Positions 49,174-57,591 of a stretch of 64,000 bases of DNA are shown one piece after another. A program made the translations under genes and the position numbers. Positions within the stretch are counted from its first letter, which is position 1, and every line of letters starts with the position of its first letter. The notes beneath the pieces are model-generated. The model was not told the origin of the DNA. It worked only from the letters and a program-made list of their open reading frames with translations, and did not search any database. Source of the DNA: Actinoplanes sp. TBRC 11911. Its GTDB lineage: Bacteria > Actinomycetota > Actinomycetes > Mycobacteriales > Micromonosporaceae. The stretch lies in assembly GCF_012933445.1 (NCBI RefSeq), contig NZ_JABBNC010000038.1:1-64000 (forward strand), written 5' to 3'.

Positions 49174-50520
49174 CTACCGGAGGAACCCTTCGTAGTTACG
49201 CTGCATCAGCTGGCTCTCGATCTGCTTCACCGTCTCCAGACCCACCCCAACCATGATCAGGACGGCCGTACCACCGAACGGGAAGTTCTGGTACTGCTGC
49301 TGATTGAGCCAGATGAAGAAGAAGTTCGGCAGGACCGAGATCACACCGAGGTAGAGCGCGCCCGGGAGCGTGATCCGGCTGAGGATGAAGTCCAGGTAGT
49401 CGGCAGTGGGCTTGCCCGGGCGAATACCCGGAACGAATCCACCGTACTTCTTCATGTTGTCCGCGACCTCGGTCGGGTTGAACGTGATCGAGACGTAGAA
49501 GTACGTGAAGAAGATGATCAGCAGGAAATAGACGCCGATGTAGAGCTCGCTGGTCGGGTCGGCCAGCCACTTCTGGATCCAGATCTGGTAACCCTTGAGG
49601 TTGTTCGGGTCGAAGAACTGGAGATACAGCTGCGGCAGGTAGAGCAGCGACGAGCCGAAGATGACCGGGACCACACCCGCCTGGTTCACCTTGAGCGGGA
49701 TGTAGGTGGAGGTGCCGCCGTACATTCGGCGGCCGATCATGCGCTTGGCGTACTGCACCGGGATCCGGCGTTGTGCCTGCTCGATGAAGACGACCAGGCA
49801 GATGATGACCAGTACCAGGCCGATCACCAGGAGGAACTTGCCGACGCCGCTGGACTGCTTGATCGTCCAGCCCTCGCCGGGGAGGCGAGCCGCGATCGAG
49901 GTGAAGATGAGCACGGACATGCCGTTACCGACACCCTTGTCGGTGATCAGCTCACCGAGCCACATCACCACACCGGTACCGGCGGTCATCGTCAGCACCA
50001 GGATGCCCAGCGTGAGCGGCATGGACAGCCCGGTGTTCTCCGGGATGATCTGCATCTTCGGGTCGCTCTGGTCACACGCGTTGCCGAAGAGCTGGCCCGT
50101 GCGGGCCAGGGCGACGAACGCCGAGGACTGCAGAACGGCCAGGCCGAGAGTGAGGTAACGGGTGTACTGCGTGATCTTCGCCTGGCCGGACTGACCCTCC
50201 TTGCGGAGCTGCTCGAGGCGGGGAATCACCACGGTGAGCAGCTGCAGGATGATCGACGCGGTGATGTACGGCATGATGCCGAGCGCGAAGATCGACAGGT
50301 GGAGCAGCGCCCCACCGGAGAACAGGTTCAGGAGGTTCAGGACACCGCCGCCGGCATTGGCGTCGTTCACCGCTTGAAGACACCGCTGCACGTTGGTGTA
50401 AGACACCCCTGGACTGGGCAGCGTCGCACCCAGCCGGTACAGCGCGATGATCGCGACTGTGAACAGCAGTTTCTTGCGCAGGTCAGGCGTCCGGAACGCA
50501 CTGGTAAAGGCGGAGAGCAA
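49174..50520 (-). CDS. secY: Protein translocase subunit SecY
   Basis: SecY is the ten-helix channel of the Sec translocon. The 448-residue protein has RLGATLPSPGVSYTNV near the start, the plug region after TM1 and SALGIMPYITASIILQLL. Later come LTMTAGTGVVMWLGELITDKGVGNGMSVLIFTSI and the cytoplasmic loop that pairs with SecA, RRIPVQYAKRMIGRRMYGGTSTYIPLKVNQAGVVPVIFGSS. TTG is used as the start, with AGGAGG 6 bases before it. rplO lies 242 bases upstream. Confidence 0.97.
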   Translation of the reverse strand: MLSAFTSAFRTPDLRKKLLFTVAIIALYRLGATLPSPGVSYTNVQRCLQAVNDANAGGGVLNLLNLFSGGALLHLSIFALGIMPYITASIILQLLTVVIPRLEQLRKEGQSGQAKITQYTRYLTLGLAVLQSSAFVALARTGQLFGNACDQSDPKMQIIPENTGLSMPLTLGILVLTMTAGTGVVMWLGELITDKGVGNGMSVLIFTSIAARLPGEGWTIKQSSGVGKFLLVIGLVLVIICLVVFIEQAQRRIPVQYAKRMIGRRMYGGTSTYIPLKVNQAGVVPVIFGSSLLYLPQLYLQFFDPNNLKGYQIWIQKWLADPTSELYIGVYFLLIIFFTYFYVSITFNPTEVADNMKKYGGFVPGIRPGKPTADYLDFILSRITLPGALYLGVISVLPNFFFIWLNQQQYQNFPFGGTAVLIMVGVGLETVKQIESQLMQRNYEGFLR

Positions 50521-50627
50521 CTTCTTCCTCCTGCGCGAGGTTTACCGCCCATCGGGCGGGTGGGGAAGGCACCGGTCCGGACGACCGATATCCCTAGCTG
50601 GGAACGGACTCTAACAGTCTTGTAGTG

Positions 50628-50658
50628 CCGCGGTGAGTCACGGTAGCCGTCACCGCGG
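50628..50658. repeat. Hairpin between rplO and secY
   Basis: CCGCGGTGA and TCACCGCGG form a perfect 9-base stem with an inner CGG-TAG-CCG mini-hairpin. It lies in the 242-base gap and would be transcribed with the spc operon. It may mark processing or attenuation before secY. Confidence 0.5.
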
Positions 50659-50762
50659 GTAGGCATCCACCCCGCCAGAGAAATGGCTGGTCAGACGCCA
50701 CAAAGGGGATGCCCGTCCGGGACCCGCGTTTCGCGTGTCCACGACGAGCACCCCCGCGGGCC

Positions 50763-51206
50763 TCACAGCTCGGTGGTGGTCCCACCGGCGGCTGTGATTT
50801 TCTCCTTGGCCGACTCGCTGAACGCGTGCGCCGAGATGGTCAGCGACACGCCGCCCAGCTCGCCGGAGCCCAGCACCTTCACCGGCTGGCCCTTGCGGAC
50901 GGCGCCGGCCGCGGCGAGTTCCACCGGGCCGACCTCCCCACCGTTCGGGAACAGCTCGGCGAGCTTGTCCAGGTTGACGACCTGGAAGACGACCTTGTTG
51001 TTGTTCTTGAAGCCCTTCAGCTTCGGCAGGCGCATGTGGATGGGCATCTGCCCACCCTCGAACGATGCCGGAACCTGGTAACGGGCCTTGGTGCCCTTGG
51101 TGCCGCGACCGGCGGTCTTGCCCTTGGAGCCCTCACCGCGACCCACGCGGGTCTTCGGCGTCTTGGCTCCGGGAGCCGGACGAAGGTGGTGGACCTTGAT
51201 CGCCAT
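50763..51206 (-). CDS. rplO: Ribosomal protein L15
   Basis: L15 is a late assembly protein of the 50S. The 147 residues have HLRPAPGAKTPKTRVGRGEGSKGKTAGRGTKGTKAR, GGQMPIHMRLPKLKGFKN and a Gly/Lys-rich arm. Its ATG shares one base with the rpmD stop. This is the last ribosomal protein of the spc block before the secY gap. Confidence 0.97.
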   Translation of the reverse strand: MAIKVHHLRPAPGAKTPKTRVGRGEGSKGKTAGRGTKGTKARYQVPASFEGGQMPIHMRLPKLKGFKNNNKVVFQVVNLDKLAELFPNGGEVGPVELAAAGAVRKGQPVKVLGSGELGGVSLTISAHAFSESAKEKITAAGGTTTEL

Positions 51207-51388
51207 TACTCGACCTCCTCAACGCTCACGAGGTGGTTCACGGCGAAGATCATGCCCCGAATCTCGGGACGGTCCTCCTTGACCACCACATCGTTGATCC
51301 GCTTCAGGCCGAGCGACCGCAGGGAGTCCCGCTGGTTCTGCTTACGGCCGATCTCGGACCGGATCTGGGTGACCTTCAAGCGTGCCAT
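51206..51388 (-). CDS. rpmD: Ribosomal protein L30
   Basis: The 60-residue L30 begins ARLKVTQIRSEIGRKQNQRDSLRSLGLKRIND, and has VVVKEDRPEIRGMIFAVNHLVSVEEV. Its ATG overlaps the rpsE stop by one base and the next gene by one, so it is tightly coupled. Confidence 0.97.
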   Translation of the reverse strand: MARLKVTQIRSEIGRKQNQRDSLRSLGLKRINDVVVKEDRPEIRGMIFAVNHLVSVEEVE

Positions 51389-52011
51389 CAGCGCACCGCC
51401 GCTTCCGCACGCGCCGCCAGCATGGCTGCGGGCGCCACGTCCTCGACCGGCAGACCGCGGCGGGCCGCGACCTGCTCCGGCGACTCGAGGCCCTTCAGCG
51501 CGGCCACCGTCGCGTGCACGATGTTGATCGGGTTCGACGAGCCGAGGCTCTTCGACAGCACGTCGTGGATGCCCGCGCACTCGAGCACGGCACGCACCGG
51601 GCCACCGGCGATGACACCGGTACCGGCGGAGGCCGGCTTGAGGAGCACGACACCCGCGGCCGCCTCACCGGTGACCGGGTGCGGGATCGTCGCGCCGATC
51701 CGCGGAACCTTGAAGAAGTGCTTCTTGGCCTCCTCGACGCCCTTGGCGATGGCCGCGGGCACCTCCTTGGCCTTTCCGTAGCCGATGCCGACGGTGCCGT
51801 CACCGTCGCCGACGATCACCAGGGCAGTGAAGCTGAAGCGACGACCACCCTTGACGACCTTGGCCACGCGGTTGATCGCGACGACCCGCTCGAGATGCGG
51901 GGTCTTGTCGACGGGCGCGTTGCCGCGGCCGCCCTCACGGCGGTTGTCCCGGCGGTTGCCACCCTCGGTGTTACCGCCGGACCCGCCGCCTCGGCGCTGC
52001 TGACCAGGCAT
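51388..52011 (-). CDS. rpsE: Ribosomal protein S5
   Basis: S5 is needed for decoding fidelity and lies by the 30S helicase. The 207-residue protein has a Gly/Arg/Asn-rich N-terminal arm (residues 1-40, MPGQQRRGGGSGGNTEGG), then ERVVAINRVAKVVKGGRRFSFTALVIVGDGDGTVGIGYGKAKEVPAAIAKGVE. The arm is an actinobacterial extension and looks disordered. It follows rplR by 13 bases. Confidence 0.97.
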   Translation of the reverse strand: MPGQQRRGGGSGGNTEGGNRRDNRREGGRGNAPVDKTPHLERVVAINRVAKVVKGGRRFSFTALVIVGDGDGTVGIGYGKAKEVPAAIAKGVEEAKKHFFKVPRIGATIPHPVTGEAAAGVVLLKPASAGTGVIAGGPVRAVLECAGIHDVLSKSLGSSNPINIVHATVAALKGLESPEQVAARRGLPVEDVAPAAMLAARAEAAVR

Positions 52012-52024
52012 TGGTCAATTCCTC

Positions 52025-52420
52025 CTAGAACTCGAGTCCGGCTTCGCGGGCGGCGTCGGCCAGAGACGCGATGCGCCCCGTGTACTTGTTGCCGCCGCGG
52101 TCGAAGACGACCTTGGACACACCCGCGGACTTCGCCCGCTCGGCGATGAGAGCACCGACCTTGCCGGCCTGCGCGCTCTTGTCGCCCTCGGCACCCCGGA
52201 TGGTGGTGTCGAGGGTCGAGGCGGAAGCCAGCGTGTGGCCCTTGATGTCGTCGATGACCTGCGCGGTGATGTGCCGCGAGGACCGAGTGACGACCAGGCG
52301 GGGACGCTCGGCGGTACCGCGGACGTTCTTGCGGACCCGGAAGTGCCGGCGCGCCTTGCCCACGGCACGCTTGGCGGCGACACCGCCGCCGTTGCGGCGC
52401 TTGAGAAGGGTGGCGGTCAC
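52025..52420 (-). CDS. rplR: Ribosomal protein L18
   Basis: L18 carries 5S rRNA into the 50S. The 131-residue protein has RHFRVRKNVRGTAERPRLVVTRSSRHITAQVIDDIKGHTLASAST and KVVFDRGGNKYTGRIASLADAAREAGLEF at the end. GTG overlaps the rplF stop by 4 bases. Confidence 0.97.
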   Translation of the reverse strand: MTATLLKRRNGGGVAAKRAVGKARRHFRVRKNVRGTAERPRLVVTRSSRHITAQVIDDIKGHTLASASTLDTTIRGAEGDKSAQAGKVGALIAERAKSAGVSKVVFDRGGNKYTGRIASLADAAREAGLEF

Positions 52421-52956
52421 TTCTTGCCTGCCTTTCCAGCCTTACGCTTGATGACCTCGCCCTGGTACTTGATGCCCTTGCCCTTGTAGGGCTCCGGCGG
52501 GCGGATCTTCCGAATGTTGGCGGCGACCTCGCCCACCTGCTGCTTGTCGATGCCGGCAACGGTGAACTGCGTGGGCCGCTCGACCGTGAACGTGATGCCG
52601 GCCGGGGCCGGGATGTTCACCGGGTGCGAGAAGCCCAGGGCGAACTCGAGGTCCTTGCCCTTGGCGGTCACGCGGTAACCAGTGCCGTTGATCTCCAGGA
52701 CCTTGGTGTAGCCCACGGTGACCCCGACGATCATGTTGTTGACCAGCGTACGGGACAGGCCGTGAAGCTCCTTGGCCCGGCGCTCGTCGTTGGGGCGGTT
52801 GACGTGCAGCTCGGCGCCGTCCTGCTCGACCGTGATCGGCTCGGCGACGGTGTGCGAGAGTTCGCCCTTGGGGCCCTTGACCTTGACGGTCTGGCCCGAG
52901 ATGGTGACGTCGACGCCGGACGGGACCGGGATCGACTTACGTCCGATTCGCGACAT
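52417..52956 (-). CDS. rplF: Ribosomal protein L6
   Basis: L6 lies at the factor-binding region of the 50S. The 179 residues include SRIGRKSIPVPSGVDVTISGQTVKVKGPKGELSHTV, the GYTKVLEINGTGYRVTAKGK segment and the C-terminal KIRPPEPYKGKGIKYQGEVIKRKAGKAGKK. Sequence is full length. rpsH stops 17 bases upstream. Confidence 0.97.
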   Translation of the reverse strand: MSRIGRKSIPVPSGVDVTISGQTVKVKGPKGELSHTVAEPITVEQDGAELHVNRPNDERRAKELHGLSRTLVNNMIVGVTVGYTKVLEINGTGYRVTAKGKDLEFALGFSHPVNIPAPAGITFTVERPTQFTVAGIDKQQVGEVAANIRKIRPPEPYKGKGIKYQGEVIKRKAGKAGKK

Positions 52957-52973
52957 GGTTTCTCAGTCTCCAG

Positions 52974-53381
52974 TTACCAGACGAAGGCGAGGACTTCCCC
53001 GCCAACGCTCCGCTTGCGGGCCTGCTTGTCGGTCAGCAGCCCCTGGGACGTCGAAATGATCGCGACGCCCAGGCCGCCGAGCACCCGGGGGAGCTCTTCG
53101 GACTTGGCGTAGACCCGGAGGCCGGGCTTCGACACGCGCTTGATGCCGGCCAGGCTGCGCTCGCGGTTCTGGCCGTACTTGAGCTCAACGACCAGACGCT
53201 TGCCGACAGCGCCCTCCTCAGGGTCCTCGGCAGCCCAGGAGGCGATGTAACCCTCGGACTTGAGGACCTCGGCGATGTTCGCCTTGATCTTCGAGAAGGG
53301 CATCGTCACCTTGTCGTGGTACGCCTGGTTGGCGTTACGCAGACGCGTCAGCATGTCTGCGATCGGGTCCGTCATCGTCAT
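52974..53381 (-). CDS. rpsH: Ribosomal protein S8
   Basis: S8 organises the central 16S domain and in many bacteria represses spc translation through its mRNA. The 135 residues begin MTMTDPIADMLTRLRNANQAYHDKVTMPFSKIKANIAEVLKSEGYI and end with GGLGVAIISTSQGLLTDKQARKRSVGGEVLAFVW. It follows rpsN by 74 bases. Confidence 0.97.
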   Translation of the reverse strand: MTMTDPIADMLTRLRNANQAYHDKVTMPFSKIKANIAEVLKSEGYIASWAAEDPEEGAVGKRLVVELKYGQNRERSLAGIKRVSKPGLRVYAKSEELPRVLGGLGVAIISTSQGLLTDKQARKRSVGGEVLAFVW

Positions 53382-53455
53382 GGGTGTTCGTCAACCTTTC
53401 TCGCCGGGGTTCCCGCGGATCGGGCCTACGGCGAAGCGGTATTGCAAAGTCAGGG

Positions 53456-53641
53456 TTACCAGGAAGCCTTGGACACGCCGGGAAGCTCACCGCGGTGAGC
53501 CATGTCCCGCACGCAAACCCGGCACAGGCCGAACTTGCGGTAGACCGAGTGCGGACGACCGCACTTCTGGCAGCGGGTGTAAGCGCGCACAGCGAACTTC
53601 GGCTTCGCGGCAGCCTTCAGGATCAGCGCCTTCTTAGCCAT
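53456..53641 (-). CDS. rpsN: Ribosomal protein S14, zinc-binding type Z
   Basis: The 61-residue short form has the two Cys pairs of zinc-type S14, in CQKCGRPHSVYRKFGLCRVCVRDMAHRGELPG. It is the zinc-dependent version, in keeping with S4 and L36 here. It starts 3 bases after rplE ends. Confidence 0.97.
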   Translation of the reverse strand: MAKKALILKAAAKPKFAVRAYTRCQKCGRPHSVYRKFGLCRVCVRDMAHRGELPGVSKASW

Positions 53642-53644
53642 TGC

Positions 53645-54214
53645 TCAGTTCTCCTTGAACGGGAAGCCCAGGAGCTTGAGCAGCGCCCGGCCCTCGTCGT
53701 CGGTCTTGGCGGTCGTGACCACCGTGATGTCCATGCCCCGCGTGCGATCGATCCGGTCCTGGTCGATCTCGTGGAACACCGACTGTTCGGTCAGACCGAA
53801 CGTGTAGTTGCCGTGACCGTCGAGCTTGCGGCCGTCGAGTCCGCGGAAGTCACGGATACGCGGCAGCGCGATGCTCAGCAGCCGGTCCAGGAACTCCCAC
53901 ATACGGTCGTTGCGGAGGGTGACCTTCGCGCCGATCGGCATGCCCTCACGCAGCTTGAACTGCGCGATGGACTTGGTCGCCCGCCGCACCAGCGGCTTCT
54001 GACCGGTGATCGTGGTCAGGTCGCGGACGGCGCCGTCGATCAGCTTGGCGTCCCGTGCGGCCTCGCCCACACCCATGTTCACGACGACCTTGACCAGGCC
54101 GGGGATCTGCATGGGGTTGCTGTAGTGGTACTGCTCCTTGAGCGCGGACACGACGTCGTCGCGGTACTTCTGCTTCAAGCGAGGCAGCGTCTTGGTCTCG
54201 GTGGGGGCAGTCAT
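53645..54214 (-). CDS. rplE: Ribosomal protein L5
   Basis: L5 binds 5S rRNA and touches P-site tRNA. The 189-residue protein has KQKYRDDVVSALKEQYHYSNPMQIPGLVKVVVNMGVGEA, the TGQKPLVRRATKSIAQFKLREGMPIGAKVTLR segment and FGLTEQSVFHEIDQDRIDRTRGMDITVVTTAKTDDEGRALL. It overlaps rplX by 1 base. Confidence 0.97.
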   Translation of the reverse strand: MTAPTETKTLPRLKQKYRDDVVSALKEQYHYSNPMQIPGLVKVVVNMGVGEAARDAKLIDGAVRDLTTITGQKPLVRRATKSIAQFKLREGMPIGAKVTLRNDRMWEFLDRLLSIALPRIRDFRGLDGRKLDGHGNYTFGLTEQSVFHEIDQDRIDRTRGMDITVVTTAKTDDEGRALLKLLGFPFKEN

Positions 54215-54534
54215 CAGATTTCCTTACCGGTCGTACGCGCGATCCGGATCTTCTGACCGTTCTCGTCGATCCGGTAGCCGATCCGGGTCGGCTTGCCCTG
54301 GTCATCCACGATCTGCACGTTCGAGATGTGGATGGGGGCTTCCTGGGTCACGATGCCGCCGGTCTTCGAACCACGCTGCGTGGTCTGGATGCGCTCGTGC
54401 TTCTTGACGCGGTTGACGCCCTCGACCAGGACCTTGTCCTGCCGCGGGTAGGCCGCGATGACCTTGCCCTTGGCACCCTTGTCCTTGCCGGCGATGACGA
54501 CGACCGTGTCGCCCTTCTTAATCTTCACGGTCAC
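54214..54534 (-). CDS. rplX: Ribosomal protein L24
   Basis: L24 initiates assembly of the 50S. The 106-residue KOW-motif protein reads KIKKGDTVVVIAGKDKGAKGKVIAAYPRQDKVLVEGVNRVKKH, then QTTQRGSKTGGIVTQEAPIHISNVQIVD. The start is GTG, overlapping the rplN stop by 4 bases. Confidence 0.97.
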   Translation of the reverse strand: MTVKIKKGDTVVVIAGKDKGAKGKVIAAYPRQDKVLVEGVNRVKKHERIQTTQRGSKTGGIVTQEAPIHISNVQIVDDQGKPTRIGYRIDENGQKIRIARTTGKEI

Positions 54535-54899
54535 AACACCTCCGGTGCGAGACTGATGATCTTCATGAACCGCTTGTCGCGCAGCTCGCGCCCGACCGGG
54601 CCGAAGATGCGGGTACCGCGGGGGTCGCCGTCGTCACGGATGATGACGGCGGCGTTCTCGTCGAAGCGGATGTACGAGCCGTCCGGACGACGCCTCTCCT
54701 TGGACGTGCGCACGACGACCGCCTTGACGACGTCGCCCTTCTTCACGCCCGCGCCCGGGATGGCGTCCTTGACCGTGGCCACGATGACGTCACCGATGCT
54801 CGCGTACCGGCGGCCGGAACCACCGAGTACGCGGATGCACAGGATCTCGCGCGCACCCGTGTTGTCGGCGACGCGCAGTCGCGACTCCTGCTGGATCAC
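54531..54899 (-). CDS. rplN: Ribosomal protein L14
   Basis: L14 forms a bridge to the 30S. The 122 residues include MIQQESRLRVADNTGAREILCIRVLGGSGRRYASIGDVIVATVKDAIPG and the conserved RIFGPVGRELRDKRFMKIISLAPEVL. Full length. rpsQ ends 94 bases upstream. Confidence 0.97.
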   Translation of the reverse strand: MIQQESRLRVADNTGAREILCIRVLGGSGRRYASIGDVIVATVKDAIPGAGVKKGDVVKAVVVRTSKERRRPDGSYIRFDENAAVIIRDDGDPRGTRIFGPVGRELRDKRFMKIISLAPEVL

Positions 54900-54993
54900 T
54901 GGGGTCTCCTATGTCTGCCAGTTCTTCGAGTGTGACCGAAGCTTGGCGGAACGCTGGTGAGCCGGGCCGGCTGGAGAGCCGGCCCAGCCACAC

Positions 54994-55269
54994 TCACTTG
55001 GCCTTTTCGAGGATCTCCACGACCCGCCACCGCTTGGTGGCGGAGAGCGGACGGGTCTCCATCAGGAGCACGCGGTCACCGATGCCGCATGCGTTCTGCT
55101 CGTCGTGCACCTTGAGCTTGCGGGTGCGCCGCAGAACCTTGCCGTAGAGGGCGTGCTTGACGCGGTCCTCGACCTCGACGACAACGGTCTTGTCCATCTT
55201 GTCGCTGACCACGAGACCCTCACGGACCTTGCGCGTGTTCCGCGTCTGGGTCGTGCTCTCGTCACTCAT
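54994..55269 (-). CDS. rpsQ: Ribosomal protein S17
   Basis: S17 is a primary 16S-binding OB-fold protein. The 91-residue form has a short acidic/Thr-rich arm, then RKVREGLVVSDKMDKTVVVEVEDRVKHALYGKVLRRTRKLKVHDEQNACGIGDRVLLMETRPLSATKRWRVVEI. It overlaps rpmC by 4 bases. Confidence 0.97.
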   Translation of the reverse strand: MSDESTTQTRNTRKVREGLVVSDKMDKTVVVEVEDRVKHALYGKVLRRTRKLKVHDEQNACGIGDRVLLMETRPLSATKRWRVVEILEKAK

Positions 55270-55499
55270 GCTGTCACCTCGTCCGGCGCAACCGAGAGCC
55301 CAAGCTCGCGTTCACGCATGATCGTGTAGATCTTCGCGATGTCCTTGCGGACGACCTGGAGCCGACGGTGATTGTCGAGCTGGCCGGTCGCACCCTGCAC
55401 GCGAAGGTTGAACAGCTCAGCCTTGGCCTCACGCAGACGCGCGACCAGGTCCTCGCCGGAGAGCTCGCGCAGCTCGGCGGCCTTGATGCCGGCGGCCAT
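55266..55499 (-). CDS. rpmC: Ribosomal protein L29
   Basis: L29 lies at the tunnel exit where nascent-chain factors dock. The 77-residue helical hairpin begins MAAGIKAAELRELSGEDLVARLREAKAELFNLRVQGATGQLDNHRRLQVVRKDIAKIYT. Its first base pairs overlap the rplP stop by one base. Confidence 0.96.
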   Translation of the reverse strand: MAAGIKAAELRELSGEDLVARLREAKAELFNLRVQGATGQLDNHRRLQVVRKDIAKIYTIMRERELGLSVAPDEVTA

Positions 55500-55924
55500 C
55501 AGCTTTCACCCACTTCGCGTGTCACGATGCGGCACTTCATCGGGAGCTTGTGGATCGCGCGGCGCATGGCCTCACGCGCGATCGTCTCGTTCGGGAACGA
55601 CATCTCGAAAACGATGCGACCCGGCTTGACGTTCGCCACCCACCACTCCGGTGAACCCTTACCGGAACCCATCCGGGTCTCGGCCGGCTTCTTGGTCAGG
55701 GCCTGGTCGGGGAAGACCGAGATCCAGACCTTGCCGCCACGCTTGATGTGCCGGGTCATCGCGATACGCGCCGACTCGATCTGCCGGTTGGTCACGTACG
55801 CGGGCTCCAGCGCCTGGATACCGAACTCGCCGAAGACGACCCGGTTGCCGCCCTTGGACGCGCCGTGGCGGTCCGGGTGGTGCGGCTTGCGGAAGCCCTT
55901 CGGGGGCTTACGCGGGATCAGCAT
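55499..55924 (-). CDS. rplP: Ribosomal protein L16
   Basis: L16 is needed near the peptidyl-transferase A site. The 141 residues begin MLIPRKPPKGFRKPHHPDRHGASKGGNRVVFGEFGIQALEPAYVTNRQIE, with RGGKVWISVFPDQALTKKPAETRMGSGKGSPEWWVA further on. It starts 3 bases after the rpsC stop. Confidence 0.97.
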   Translation of the reverse strand: MLIPRKPPKGFRKPHHPDRHGASKGGNRVVFGEFGIQALEPAYVTNRQIESARIAMTRHIKRGGKVWISVFPDQALTKKPAETRMGSGKGSPEWWVANVKPGRIVFEMSFPNETIAREAMRRAIHKLPMKCRIVTREVGES

Positions 55925-55927
55925 GGG

Positions 55928-56794
55928 TCAGCCCTCCTGCTGCGTTTCGGCCGCGGCCGGAGCAGCGGCGCTGTCGTTCGCGTCGGCGTTCGCCGCGGGA
56001 CGGCCCGAATCGGCGTTCGCCGCCGCCTGCTGCGCGGCCCGGCCGGCGTCGGTGCCGCCGGCGGTCGTGCCGGACGAACCGGAACGGCCACGGCGCGGAC
56101 GCTCGGGGCGGTCACCGCGGTCACGGCGCGGACGCGCGGCGGGCGCCTCGGTGACGACCTCACGGCCCGGCACGGCGTCGCCCTTGTAGATCCAGACCTT
56201 CACGCCGATGCGGCCGAACGTGGTACGGGCCTCGAAGAAGCCGTACTCGATGTTCGCGCGCAGCGTGTGCAGCGGAACGCGACCCTCACGGTAGAACTCC
56301 GTGCGGCTCATCTCCGCGCCGCCCAGACGGCCGGAGACCTGCACCCGGATGCCCTTGACGATCGGGTTCTTCATGGCCGACTGCATGGCCTTGCGCATCG
56401 CCCGGCGGAAGCTGACCCGGGAGGACAGCTGCTCGGCGACGCCCTGCGCCACCAGCTGAGCGTCCGACTCCGGGCTCTTCACCTCGAGGATGTTGAGCTG
56501 GACCTGCTTGCCGGTGAGCTTCTCCAGCTCGCCGCGGATCCGGTCGGCCTCCGCACCCTTACGGCCGATGACGATGCCCGGCCGGGCGGTGTGGATGTCG
56601 ACCCGGACCCGGTCACGGGTGCGCTCGATGTCCACCTTGGAGATGCCGGCGCGCTCGAGGCCCTTGGACATCATGCGGCGGATCTTGACGTCCTCGCCGA
56701 TGTAGTCCTTGTAGAGCTTGTCCGCGAACCAGCGGCTCTTCCAGTCGGTGGAGATGCCGAGCCGGAATCCGGTGGGGTGAACTTTCTGGCCCAT
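55928..56794 (-). CDS. rpsC: Ribosomal protein S3
   Basis: S3 forms the mRNA entrance with S4 and S5. The 288-residue protein has MGQKVHPTGFRLGISTDWKSRWFADKLYKDYIGED, a KH-type motif in RPGIVIGRKGAEADRIRGELEKLTGKQV and PLHTLRANIEYGFFEARTTFGRIGVKVWIYKGD. About 75 C-terminal residues form an Ala/Asn/Asp-rich extension with an RGD/RRGR part, longer than in E. coli. It overlaps rplV by 1 base. Confidence 0.97.
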   Translation of the reverse strand: MGQKVHPTGFRLGISTDWKSRWFADKLYKDYIGEDVKIRRMMSKGLERAGISKVDIERTRDRVRVDIHTARPGIVIGRKGAEADRIRGELEKLTGKQVQLNILEVKSPESDAQLVAQGVAEQLSSRVSFRRAMRKAMQSAMKNPIVKGIRVQVSGRLGGAEMSRTEFYREGRVPLHTLRANIEYGFFEARTTFGRIGVKVWIYKGDAVPGREVVTEAPAARPRRDRGDRPERPRRGRSGSSGTTAGGTDAGRAAQQAAANADSGRPAANADANDSAAAPAAAETQQEG

Positions 56795-57258
56795 TACTCG
56801 GACTCCTCCGTGGTCTGGGACTCGGCGGCCGGCGCGGCCTGCTTGGCCGGCGCAGCCTTCTTCGCCGCCGCGGCCTTCTTGGCCGGCCGGGCGACCTGGA
56901 CCGCCTCGACGGCGATCGTGATGTGGCAGGTGCGCTTGCGGATCCGGTACGCCCGGCCCTGCGCCCGCGGACGGAACCGCTTGAGCGTCGGGCCCTCGTC
57001 GACGAACGCCTCGCTGACGAGGAGTGCGTCGGGGTCCAGCCGCTCGTTGTTCTCCGCGTTCGCCACGGCACTGGCAAGCACCTTGTAGACCTGCTCGCTG
57101 GCGGCCTGCGGCGCGAACTGCAGGACGGTGAGCGCCTCCTTCGCGGGCAGACCGCGGACGAGGTTGACCACCCGGCGCGCCTTGTTCGGCGAGATGCGCA
57201 CGTGTCGCGCAACCGCCCGCGCGCCCGGAAGCACCGGAGCGTCGCCCTTCGTTGGCAT
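56794..57258 (-). CDS. rplV: Ribosomal protein L22
   Basis: L22's beta hairpin lines the exit tunnel and is a known macrolide-resistance site. The core (residues 1-122) has ARHVRISPNKARRVVNLVRGLPAKEALTVLQFAPQAASE and the hairpin KRFRPRAQGRAYRIRKRTCHITIAV. The last 30 residues are a Lys/Ala-rich tail (KKAAAAKKAAPAKQAAPAAE). rpsS ends 38 bases upstream. Confidence 0.97.
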   Translation of the reverse strand: MPTKGDAPVLPGARAVARHVRISPNKARRVVNLVRGLPAKEALTVLQFAPQAASEQVYKVLASAVANAENNERLDPDALLVSEAFVDEGPTLKRFRPRAQGRAYRIRKRTCHITIAVEAVQVARPAKKAAAAKKAAPAKQAAPAAESQTTEESE

Positions 57259-57296
57259 CGCTGTAGCTCCTAAATCCTCTGATCCGTGTATCTGCG

Positions 57297-57578
57297 TTAG
57301 CGGCGGCGGCTCTTGCGGTCGTCCTTCTCGTGACCCTTGAACGTGCGGGTCAGAGCGAACTCGCCAAGCTTGTGACCGACCATGGCCTCGGTGATGAACA
57401 CCGGGACGTGCTTGCGGCCGTCGTGCACCGCGATCGTGTGCCCGAGCATGTCGGGGATGATCATCGAGCGCCGCGACCAGGTCTTGATGACGTTCTTCGA
57501 GTTCTTCTCGTTCTGGACTTCCACCTTCTTGATCAGGTGGTCGTCGACGAACGGGCCCTTCTTCAGGCTGCGAGGCAT
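57297..57578 (-). CDS. rpsS: Ribosomal protein S19
   Basis: S19 in the 30S head pairs with S13 and contacts the A site. The 93 residues start MPRSLKKGPFVDDHLIKKVEVQNEKNSKNVIKTWSRRSMIIPDMLGHTIAVHDGRKHVPVFITEAMVGHKLGEFALTRTFKGH in overlapping motifs that match S19 throughout. Confidence 0.97.
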   Translation of the reverse strand: MPRSLKKGPFVDDHLIKKVEVQNEKNSKNVIKTWSRRSMIIPDMLGHTIAVHDGRKHVPVFITEAMVGHKLGEFALTRTFKGHEKDDRKSRRR

Positions 57579-57591
57579 CTTCTACTCCCGG

